Assembly (NCBI GenBank): GCA_036501845.1
Contig: DASXZO010000125.1
Coordinates: 1 to 22,556, forward strand
Reading direction: 5' to 3'
DNA length: 22,556 nt
From: JBBREP01 sp036501845
Lineage (GTDB): Bacteria > Actinomycetota > Acidimicrobiia > IMCC26256 > PALSA-610
Shown here: positions 6,256 through 12,594 of the stretch, piece after piece
Numbering within the stretch: the stretch's first letter is position 1
Layout of the letters: each line of letters opens with the position of its first letter
Program-made: the position numbers and the translations under genes
The notes under the pieces: generated by a model
The model's input: the letters and a program-made list of their open reading frames with translations, nothing else
Databases searched by the model: none
Told to the model about the DNA's origin: nothing

Positions 6256-6729
6256 GTGGAGGAGTCGTTCGACGACTGCATTGCCTGTTTGCTGACTTCT
6301 GGTCGGCTACCGCCGCCCGGCGGGCGCATCCATCGCACCACGTACTGGATCGTGGAGCATTGCGTGGGTGCGCTCGGTGTGGGTGCGCTGATCGTGAAAC
6401 CCGAACGGCATGTGCTGCACGTGGCGGACTTGATCGACGGCGAGGCCGCCGAGCTCGGACCGCTCCTTCGGGACGCGGCACGAGTGACGACCGCGTTGAC
6501 GAGTCCCGAGCAGGTGTACGTCTCGTTGTGGTCGCACGCCGGCGGAGAGCCTGGGCACATCCACTACGTAGTGCAGCCGATCACCCGGGTGGTGATGGAC
6601 GAGTTCGGCTACGGGCCACGCGTCCACGTCGAGATGTTCGCCGCCGACCGCCCGCTCGACCTCGACGCCGTCGGAGTGTTCGCCGAGGAAGCGCGACGGC
6701 TGTTCGCGGCGCGTGCGCGACTGGCATGA
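6256..6729 (+). CDS. HIT-like family protein
   Basis: The 157-residue protein resembles histidine-triad nucleotide hydrolases/transferases. It has an N-terminal CxxC ('DDCIACL', Cys8 and Cys11), a central 'GVGALIVKPERHVLHVADL' block like the HIT 'vyviPkrHv' region, and a triad-like 'GEPGHIHYVVQP' with His101 and His103. The third histidine of the canonical HxHxH triad is Val105, as in some HIT subfamilies. His103 aligns with the catalytic middle histidine. The GTG start was chosen because it follows AAGGA/TAAGGAT at suitable spacing and keeps the cysteine pair near the N-terminus. The nucleotide substrate is unknown. Confidence 0.7.
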   Translation: MEESFDDCIACLLTSGRLPPPGGRIHRTTYWIVEHCVGALGVGALIVKPERHVLHVADLIDGEAAELGPLLRDAARVTTALTSPEQVYVSLWSHAGGEPGHIHYVVQPITRVVMDEFGYGPRVHVEMFAADRPLDLDAVGVFAEEARRLFAARARLA

Positions 6730-6762
6730 TGTGGTTTCGCGGCTTGTGGATTGGGGGCACGT

Positions 6763-7032
6763 GTGGGCAGGTTTGTACAGGGCATGGGGTGGCTCATCGT
6801 TCTCGCGTCAGTAGCGCTTGGCATCTATATCCAGACGAGCATCCCGTTTCCCGGTGACGAAGGCGGCCAGCTGCGCGCGGTCTACACGTTGACCGCGCTC
6901 GTGCCGTTCGCCATCGGCATCCTTGTCATCGCGGTCGGCCACCTCGTGCTGTTGCGCGAGTCAGAGTCGAGCCCGCCGCGTCGGACTCGGCTGTCGTCGT
7001 GGCTCATGAGCGATCGACCGGAGCGCGCGTAA
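6763..7032 (+). CDS. Small membrane protein with two transmembrane helices
   Basis: The 89-residue protein contains two hydrophobic segments ('MGWLIVLASVALGIYIQ' and 'VYTLTALVPFAIGILVIAVG' plus following residues). They are separated by a short polar loop with 'PFPGDEGGQL', and the Arg/Ser-rich tail is probably cytoplasmic. The GTG at 6763 follows a GGGGG stretch that can serve as a ribosome site. A TTG 12 nt upstream is in frame but less likely. I do not recognise a family and assign no function. Confidence 0.6.
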   Translation: MGRFVQGMGWLIVLASVALGIYIQTSIPFPGDEGGQLRAVYTLTALVPFAIGILVIAVGHLVLLRESESSPPRRTRLSSWLMSDRPERA

Positions 7033-7069
7033 CGAGCTACAACCGATTTGCGGCGGGACCATCGCGGTC

Positions 7070-7075
7070 TACCTT
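7070..7075 (+). promoter_or_regulatory. -10 box TACCTT of the VOC gene
   Basis: TACCTT followed by CG lies 8 nt before the ATG at 7084. There is no Shine-Dalgarno, so a leaderless transcript is likely. Confidence 0.45.
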
Positions 7076-7083
7076 CGCGAGCT

Positions 7084-7611
7084 ATGACGACGTCGCGTGC
7101 ACGATTCCGGATGGGGCGGCTCGACCACGTGCACATTCGCGTGCCGGACCGCGCCGAGGCTGCCCGTTGGTACTCGGAGCATCTCGGTTTCGAACCCGTA
7201 GGTGAGTACGACTTCTGGGCGGAGGGCTTCGACGGCGGTCCGTTGCAGATCTCGGCCGACGGCGGCGCGACCACACTTGCCTTGTTCGAGGTATCCGACG
7301 GTCACCCGATGGTCGCGCAAGTGAACGGCGTCGCTTTCAACGTCGACGCCGATACGTTCGTCGCTTTCGCACGTTCATTGCCATGCGGGATCAGCAACCC
7401 CGCGGGCCAAGCCCTCACGATCGCGGATCTCGTCGACTTCGATCTGTGCTGGGTGTTCGACCTCGCCGACCCGTGGGGCAACGTGTTCGAGCTCAACTGT
7501 TACGACTACGACCGCGTGAAGGCTGATCTGGTCGAGGCCGACGGCATCGAACCGGTGCGCTACTGGCCTCGCGAGCTCTATACGTCCTACGTGGGTTCGA
7601 CGTCGTCGTAG
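7084..7611 (+). CDS. VOC (glyoxalase/bleomycin-resistance) superfamily protein
   Basis: The 175-residue protein starts its fold with 'MGRLDHVHIRVPDRAEAARWYSEHLGFEPV', the classic first beta-alpha-beta unit of the vicinal oxygen chelate fold with a metal-ligand histidine. It ends the fold with 'DPWGNVFELNCYDYD', where the glutamate is the usual last ligand. A central 'DGGPLQISADGGATTLALFE' matches the family. The C-terminal extension of about 30 residues is longer than in minimal members. The reaction cannot be inferred. The ATG at 7084 has a -10 box 8 nt upstream and removes an unlikely N-terminal extension. Confidence 0.85.
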   Translation: MTTSRARFRMGRLDHVHIRVPDRAEAARWYSEHLGFEPVGEYDFWAEGFDGGPLQISADGGATTLALFEVSDGHPMVAQVNGVAFNVDADTFVAFARSLPCGISNPAGQALTIADLVDFDLCWVFDLADPWGNVFELNCYDYDRVKADLVEADGIEPVRYWPRELYTSYVGSTSS

Positions 7612-7691
7612 ATCGCGTCACGCAGGCGTCGTGCCGCCTCACCGCGGCAATTCGCTTGAACGGCGCGTCGCGCTCACCCGAAGATTGTGTG

Positions 7692-8192
7692 GTGAACTTA
7701 ACGGTGCGCCGCATCGGGATCGACGACGGGGAGCTGCTGAGGACGCAGCGGCTTGCCGCGCTCCTCGACGCACCGTCGGCTTTCGGTTCGACCTACGAGG
7801 CAGAAGTCGGGCGCTCGCTCGACGACTGGAACGAGCGGGCGCGGTTCAGTGCCGACGGTTGCGACCGCGTCACCTACTTCGCGGTGCTCGATCGCGAGGT
7901 CGTGGGTCTCGTCGGCGGATTCAAATCCCAGCCCGACGGACTCGTCGTCGACCTGGTGTCGATGTGGGCGGCGCCCTCGGTCCGACGCGAGGGAGTAGGG
8001 CGCGCACTCGTCGACGCGGTAATCGAGTGGTCTCGCAAAAGCGGGGCGACATCGGTCGAACTCTGGGTCGCCCGCGGCAACGAGCCGGCGCAGCGCCTGT
8101 ACGAGTCGTGTGGGTTCGCCGAGACCAATGTGGTCGCACCGTTGGCGTCCGATCCCTGCCGCGACCAGCTGCGCATGCGGCGCGAGCTCTGA
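7692..8192 (+). CDS. GNAT family N-acetyltransferase
   Basis: The 166-residue protein is of the Gcn5-related acetyltransferase fold, using acetyl-CoA to acetylate an amine. The block 'VDLVSMWAAPSVRREGVGRALVDAVIEWSR' contains the R-x-x-G-x-G pyrophosphate-binding motif A. 'VELWVARGNEPAQRLYESCGF' is motif B with the usual NxxAxxLYxxxGF pattern. The N-terminal part ('ALLDAPSAFGSTYEAE') resembles actinobacterial GNATs of unknown substrate. Adjacent GTG codons at 7689 and 7692 both fit as the start. The next gene starts 15 nt after the stop and could share a transcript. Confidence 0.85.
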   Translation: MNLTVRRIGIDDGELLRTQRLAALLDAPSAFGSTYEAEVGRSLDDWNERARFSADGCDRVTYFAVLDREVVGLVGGFKSQPDGLVVDLVSMWAAPSVRREGVGRALVDAVIEWSRKSGATSVELWVARGNEPAQRLYESCGFAETNVVAPLASDPCRDQLRMRREL

Positions 8193-8207
8193 TCGTGGGC
8201 ACCGTCG

Positions 8208-8984
8208 ATGACTGAACTCGACGACTTCGCCGCGAACGGGATATTGAAGATCGAGGGCGCCTTCGACGACCGCGACGCGGCGCGGATGCGCGATGTGGTG
8301 TGGGCGGAACTTCAGCATCGCTACGGCGTCGATCGTGACGACCCGGATACCTGGGACCGGCATCCGCCGACCGGCCTGCGGTCGACCAAGCGAAGCCCGG
8401 CGTTCGCGCCGATCTGCGGGCCCGCGCTCAGCGCCATGCTCGACCGTCTGTTGGGTGCGGGCCAGTGGCAACCGCCGAAGCACTGCGGCAACGTGTTGGT
8501 GACCATGCCCAACGCCGCCGAATGGCGCGTGCCGCACAAGATTTGGCATTCCGACTTCCAACCGACGCTTCCCGCCGACCGGCTCGTCGCGGTGAAGGTG
8601 TGGGCATTGTTCGACGACATCGCCGCGACGGGTGGCGGCACCACGCAACTGGCGGGGTCGCATCGCGCGTTCGCCAACTATCTCGCTCGCACCGGTGAGT
8701 GCGAGTACAAGCGTGCGAAGTTCGGCTTCCTCGCGTCGCACCCATGGCTCGCGTCACTCACCCACGATGACGGCGCTCCTGAGCGCAACGAGCGATTCAT
8801 GCGCCTGGGCGCCGAGGTCGATGGAGTTGCGCTTCGGGTGGTCGAGTGCATCGGCCAGAGCGGCGACGTGTTCGTGACGCACCCCTGGGTGTTCCATTCC
8901 ATCGCCGACAATGCGTCGTCACGACCCCGCCTCATGCGGAGCTTCGCGGTTACCCGGCGGCTGGCGTCACAATCGCCGGATTAG
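8208..8984 (+). CDS. Phytanoyl-CoA dioxygenase (PhyH) family protein
   Basis: The 258-residue protein looks like an Fe(II)/2-oxoglutarate-dependent oxygenase. The HxD iron motif is 'KIWHSDFQ' (His114, Asp116). The distal region 'GDVFVTHPWVFHSIADNASSRPRLMRS' supplies the third histidine (His225 or His230) and the arginine that binds 2-oxoglutarate (about Arg241). 'DIAATGGGTTQLAGSHRAF' is the usual family block between them. The order and spacing of these residues support a working enzyme. PhyH members hydroxylate lipids, ectoine, halogenated and other small molecules, and nothing here fixes the substrate. It follows the GNAT gene by 15 nt, so the two may be co-transcribed. Confidence 0.8.
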   Translation: MTELDDFAANGILKIEGAFDDRDAARMRDVVWAELQHRYGVDRDDPDTWDRHPPTGLRSTKRSPAFAPICGPALSAMLDRLLGAGQWQPPKHCGNVLVTMPNAAEWRVPHKIWHSDFQPTLPADRLVAVKVWALFDDIAATGGGTTQLAGSHRAFANYLARTGECEYKRAKFGFLASHPWLASLTHDDGAPERNERFMRLGAEVDGVALRVVECIGQSGDVFVTHPWVFHSIADNASSRPRLMRSFAVTRRLASQSPD

Positions 8985-8987
8985 CTT
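8982..8987 (+). promoter_or_regulatory. -10 box TAGCTT of the DUF3089 gene
   Basis: TAGCTT followed by CG overlaps the stop codon of the preceding gene. It lies about 40 nt before the ATG at 9028, which is preceded by a GAGGGGG ribosome site. Confidence 0.4.
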
Positions 8988-9027
8988 CGCCACCGTTCGG
9001 CGTTCGGCACGCGCTTGAGGGGGTTCG

Positions 9028-10227
9028 ATGACGCGGACGGTTCGTGTGCTTGCGGTCGCGTTCCTTGTGGCCGCGACAGCCTGTTCGAGTTCGTCGTCGA
9101 AAGGCGCCGCGCCCACCACGACGCGTCCGACCTCGGCACCGCAGTCGTCGTCGTCATCGGCGCCGACGACCACAGCCGGCGCGTCGCACTCGAGCACGCT
9201 GTGGCTGTGCCGGCCGGGGATGGCGGCGAACCCGTGCGAGAGCCCCCTCGATTCCACCGTTGTGAACAAGACAGGTGGAAGCTCAATGGAGCACGCCGCG
9301 GCAGCCGCGAACCCACCGATCGACTGCTTCTATGTGTATCCGACCGTGAGCGCGCAGAAGACGGCGGTGGCCACCTTGCGCGTCGATCCCGAGGAACGGG
9401 CGATCGCGGTCACGCAGGCCGCGCGCTTCTCGCAAGTGTGTCGCGTGTACGCGCCGATCTACCGCCAGGCGACGCTCGCGGCCATCACTGGTGGGGTGAA
9501 GTCATCGAGCAAGCTCGGATTCGACGTGGGTTACCGCGACGTCGTGGCGGCATGGAACGACTACCTCGCGCACGACAACCACGGTCGCGGTGTGGTGCTG
9601 ATCGGGCACTCGCAGGGCTCGGCCGTGCTGATCCAGTTGATCAAGTCGCAGATCGACGACAACCCCACGGTGCGCTCGCGGCTTGTGTCGGCGATTCTCC
9701 TCGGCGGCAACGTCACGGTGCCCGTGGGCCACGATGTGGGCGGCGCGTTCCAGCACATTCCCGTGTGCCGCTCGAACACGCAGACCGGTTGCGTGATCGC
9801 CTACTCGAGCTTCCTCGACCCGCCGCCCGCCAACTCACTGTTCGGGCGGGCGGGTACCGGCTTGCGCACGGGCGCCGCCGGCGCACACGACCTGCAGGTG
9901 GTGTGCGTGAACCCGGCCGCGCCCGCGGGAGGCAGCGCGCTGTTGCAGAGCTACTTCCCCACGTTGAAGTTCCCGGGTCCGCTCGGCGCGGTGTCGGGAG
10001 CGGTGCCGGCGGCGCCTACACCATGGGTTGCGTATCCGGATCGCTATCGCGCCCAGTGCATGAGTGCGAACGGCGCCACCTGGTTACAGATCACGCCCGT
10101 TCCCGGCGATGCCCGGCCCGTGGTGGCGCAGACGCTCGGACCCACATGGGGCCTGCATCTCTACGACGTGAACCTCGCGGTCGGCGACCTCGTCACAATG
10201 GTGCGTGACGAAGCCGCGGCGCGCTGA
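9028..10227 (+). CDS. DUF3089 lipoprotein, alpha/beta-hydrolase type
   Basis: The 399-residue protein carries a lipoprotein signal with Cys19 in 'VAATAC', followed by a long Ser/Thr/Pro-rich spacer to about residue 56. The catalytic domain opens with 'LWLCRPGMAANPC' and 'DCFYVYPTVS', hallmarks of DUF3089, an actinobacterial alpha/beta-hydrolase family. The nucleophile elbow is 'GHSQGS' with Ser195, and 'WGLHLYDVN' near the C-terminus is a likely place for the catalytic histidine. Several cysteines suggest disulphides outside the membrane. The substrate is unknown; family members are thought to act on esters or lipids. It ends 1 bp from the stop codon of the opposing gene. Confidence 0.88.
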   Translation: MTRTVRVLAVAFLVAATACSSSSSKGAAPTTTRPTSAPQSSSSSAPTTTAGASHSSTLWLCRPGMAANPCESPLDSTVVNKTGGSSMEHAAAAANPPIDCFYVYPTVSAQKTAVATLRVDPEERAIAVTQAARFSQVCRVYAPIYRQATLAAITGGVKSSSKLGFDVGYRDVVAAWNDYLAHDNHGRGVVLIGHSQGSAVLIQLIKSQIDDNPTVRSRLVSAILLGGNVTVPVGHDVGGAFQHIPVCRSNTQTGCVIAYSSFLDPPPANSLFGRAGTGLRTGAAGAHDLQVVCVNPAAPAGGSALLQSYFPTLKFPGPLGAVSGAVPAAPTPWVAYPDRYRAQCMSANGATWLQITPVPGDARPVVAQTLGPTWGLHLYDVNLAVGDLVTMVRDEAAAR

Positions 10228-10228
10228 G

Positions 10229-11431
10229 TTACGACGTGCGTTCCACGAGGGTGCGATCGAAGCCGGTGGTCGATTCGAACGTGCCGACGGCCACGCAAGC
10301 GGCGCCGCTGCAGTTCACCGAGTCGAAGTAGCCGAAGCTGCCATCGGCCTGCGTCGTGTCCGTCGTGAACGTGGTGCCGTCCCAGTGCTCGGCAAGCGGT
10401 GCGACAAGCCCAGGGCTTTCTGCGTCACCGACGATGACGCACTTCGAGACCGCAGGGCACGCAACCGCGAAGAAGTCGGTCGTGGTCCCGGACGCGAGCG
10501 CCGCGGTGGGCAGCATCGTCCACGTGTGGCCGTTCCACTCCTCGGCGAACCCGTTGACGTCTTCGATCGCGCCGTTGCCCGCGGGCGTGTAGGTGTCGCC
10601 GACCGCGAGGCACTGCGTGGCTGAAGGGCAGCGCACGTCAGAGACGAACGCGCTCTCCCCGGGCGTAGCCGGAGTGGCTTGGAGCGACCACTTGCTGCCG
10701 TTCCAATGCATCATCAACGTGGTCCCCGCGCCGCCGGCTCCGTCGACCTCGCCGCCAGCGGTGCAATCAGTGTTCGATCGGCAGGCGATCGTATAGAAGG
10801 TGTAGGGCACGCCCGCCGGGTGGGGCACGGTCTGGATCGACCAGGTCTTGCCGTTCCAGTGCTCGATGAGTGGTGGGTTGCCATTCTTCGCGAGCGAATC
10901 GCCAACCGCGTAACAGCTCGTCGCGCTCACACAAGCGACGCCGTACAGCGCGCCCTTGCCCGAAGCGAGATTCGGTGTGGCTTGCACCGACCACTTCGAT
11001 CCGTTCCACCGTTCGACGAGCGTGTGCGTTCCCGAGCCCGCGGCGTTGGTCTCCTCTCCGGCGAGTGTGCACGCCGATGTCGACGAGCAGGCAACGCTGC
11101 TGAATTCGGTGTGCGGATTCCCGGCGATGGATGGTGTGGTCTGGATCGTCCACGTGGTGCCGTTCCAGCGTTCGACGAGACCGGCGGGGTTGTCGAACTG
11201 GCTGTCGGAGGTGTCGCCGACGGCCACACATGTGGTGGCGATGGGGCACGCGACGTCGAACAGATCGTCGCGGCGGTTCGCATTGCTGGTGTTCGGGCTC
11301 GTCTGCTGGTGCCACGTGACTGTGGTGAGCGGGCGCACCTGACCTGACGCCGCGATCGCCCCTGGCCCCACGGCCGCCACAAATGCTGCCGCCGCGATTG
11401 CGAGCGTTGTACGAAGTTGCCGACCGTGCAC
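10229..11431 (-). CDS. Secreted seven-repeat beta-propeller-like protein with Cys pairs
   Basis: The 400-residue protein has a signal peptide at its N-terminus (VHGRQLRTTLAIAAAAFVAA, then an Ala/Gly region). The mature part is seven units of about 50 residues on the pattern 'F..VACxxxxxCxAVGD...G..LVE.WNGxxWxxQxTP'. Six units have a Cx5C pair and the last a Cx4C pair, probably one disulphide per blade. The first segment, 'VTWHQQTSP', matches the end of a unit, while the last unit stops at 'LVERTS'. The N-terminal strand can therefore complete the final blade (Velcro closure). The GTG start has GGAGG 5 nt upstream. The frame stays open another 372 nt, but that extension looks non-coding. No catalytic residues are obvious; a binding or surface role is likely. 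Confidence 0.75.
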   Translation of the reverse strand: MHGRQLRTTLAIAAAAFVAAVGPGAIAASGQVRPLTTVTWHQQTSPNTSNANRRDDLFDVACPIATTCVAVGDTSDSQFDNPAGLVERWNGTTWTIQTTPSIAGNPHTEFSSVACSSTSACTLAGEETNAAGSGTHTLVERWNGSKWSVQATPNLASGKGALYGVACVSATSCYAVGDSLAKNGNPPLIEHWNGKTWSIQTVPHPAGVPYTFYTIACRSNTDCTAGGEVDGAGGAGTTLMMHWNGSKWSLQATPATPGESAFVSDVRCPSATQCLAVGDTYTPAGNGAIEDVNGFAEEWNGHTWTMLPTAALASGTTTDFFAVACPAVSKCVIVGDAESPGLVAPLAEHWDGTTFTTDTTQADGSFGYFDSVNCSGAACVAVGTFESTTGFDRTLVERTS

Positions 11432-11547
11432 GTGGACCTCCAGCCCCCGAGGAGCCCTACCGTTATCGCACGTTTCGCGCCCTGTGAGCAAGGTCTGCCA
11501 CGGGAGTCGTCGTTTGCACCCGCACTGCGCAAGGCGCCTGGCGGTCG

Positions 11548-11553
11548 TAGCGT
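11548..11553 (+). promoter_or_regulatory. -10 box TAGCGT of the small membrane protein gene
   Basis: TAGCGT lies 8 nt before the GTG at 11562. This supports 11562 as the start and suggests a leaderless transcript. Confidence 0.4.
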
Positions 11554-11561
11554 CCCTGGCC

Positions 11562-11762
11562 GTGTGGTTGCGGGTTGCGATCGCGGTGGTCTTGATCGTC
11601 GTCGGCCTCGTGTGGTTCGGGCAAGGCATCGGCCTCATCGGCGGCTCGTTCATGAGCGGCGAAGCGGTATGGGCCGTGATCGGCTTCGTGGCGGTGGTGT
11701 TCGGCCTCGCGTTGCTGCGGGGCGCGCAACGAGCACGGCAACTGGGGCGCGGCGAGGGCTGA
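11562..11762 (+). CDS. Small membrane protein
   Basis: The 66-residue protein has two hydrophobic helices. The first contains 'RVAIAVVLIVVGLVWFGQG', and the second 'VWAVIGFVAVVFGLALLRG' follows a 'GLIGGSFMSG' turn; an Arg-rich tail comes last. A 'VWxxQGxGxxxGSFM' turn recurs in small actinobacterial membrane proteins of unknown function. A GTG at 11484 in the same frame would add 26 basic, unlikely residues, and the -10 box at 11548 argues for the shorter form. The methyltransferase gene begins 12 nt after the stop and is probably co-transcribed. Confidence 0.6.
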   Translation: MWLRVAIAVVLIVVGLVWFGQGIGLIGGSFMSGEAVWAVIGFVAVVFGLALLRGAQRARQLGRGEG

Positions 11763-11774
11763 CGCCGCCACTCC

Positions 11775-12386
11775 ATGGCCTCCCGACCTTGGAACTGGAA
11801 CATCCATCATCAGCGCGTCGTGCTCGACGCAGTGCCGAACGAGGCCGCGACCGCGCTCGATGTCGGATCTGGTGATGGCCTGCTCGCGTTCGATCTCGCG
11901 GCGCGCGGTCTCGACGTCACCGGCATCGACCTTGATGGCGAGAGCGTCGAACGAGCGCGCGCCGATGCGCGAGCAACGTCGACAGCAACCACGTTCGTGC
12001 TCGGCGACCTCTTCGACCATCCGTTCGAGCCGCACTCATTCGACGTGGTCGCGTCGATCTCGATGCTCCACCACGTGGACGCGACCGCCGGTCTGCGTCG
12101 CATGCGCGAGCTGGTCCGGCCCGGCGGCACGCTCGTCGTGGTCGGTTTCGCGCGTCCGTCGACCGCGATCGATTGCGCCCGCGTGGTGGTCGGCGGCCTG
12201 GTCGCGTATGCGATGAAGTTCACCGGCCGCTATTGGGAGCACAACGCGCCCACCGTGTGGCCGCCGCCCTGCACGATGCACGAGATGCGCGGCCTCGTGG
12301 CGCACGAGCTCCCCGAGGCGCGCTTTCGAGGGCTGCTGCCAAGCCGCTACGCGGCGGTGTGGTCGGCGCCCGATCCGGTCCTGTGA
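11775..12386 (+). CDS. Class I SAM-dependent methyltransferase
   Basis: The 203-residue cytoplasmic protein has a Rossmann-type methyltransferase fold. Motif I is 'ALDVGSGDGLLAFDLAARG' (about 27-45), and the acidic ribose-binding residue follows in 'VTGIDLDGESVERAR'. Motif IV-like 'SFDVVASISMLHHVD' and the post-motif 'LRRMRELVRPGGTLVVVGF' resemble the UbiE/Methyltransf_11 group. The C-terminal segment ('GRYWEHNAPTVWPPP') probably covers the acceptor site; the acceptor is unknown. The ATG lies 12 nt after the small membrane protein gene, suggesting one transcript. Confidence 0.87.
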   Translation: MASRPWNWNIHHQRVVLDAVPNEAATALDVGSGDGLLAFDLAARGLDVTGIDLDGESVERARADARATSTATTFVLGDLFDHPFEPHSFDVVASISMLHHVDATAGLRRMRELVRPGGTLVVVGFARPSTAIDCARVVVGGLVAYAMKFTGRYWEHNAPTVWPPPCTMHEMRGLVAHELPEARFRGLLPSRYAAVWSAPDPVL

Positions 12387-12541
12387 CCGGAAAGACAACC
12401 CGCGCACAACTGGCCTGCTGAAAGCAAGGGCGCAGCGTTTTGTGGGTCGAACGGCCGGGTAGCCAATGGCCGCATTCGACGGGTCCGTCGCGTCGCGGGC
12501 AAGCTTCGCGTGTGCTGCACGAGGCAGCGCCGTCGCGCGGA

Positions 12542-12563
12542 CCCGATCTGGCTGGAGATCGGG
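12542..12563 (+). promoter_or_regulatory. Leader hairpin upstream of the CocE-type hydrolase gene
   Basis: In the 208-bp gap 12387-12594, a perfect 8-bp stem (CCCGATCT at 12542-12549, AGATCGGG at 12556-12563) closes a 6-nt loop, 31 nt before the ATG at 12595. It would lie in the leader, just before the GGAAGG ribosome site. I recognise no riboswitch class. Apart from this hairpin I see nothing definite in the gap. Confidence 0.35.
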
Positions 12564-12594
12564 ACGCGAGCAGACGTCCAGGAAGGCGGACGGG

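Noticed and set aside
7698..8741. 347-codon minus-strand open frame
   Set aside because: It is antisense to the GNAT and PhyH genes, whose catalytic motifs are clear. The translation has no recognisable domain.
11432..11803. N-terminal extension of the second propeller protein
   Set aside because: The frame is open, but the translation is Arg/Thr-rich and lacks the signal peptide at its front. A GTG with GGAGG at 11431 gives a proper signal peptide.
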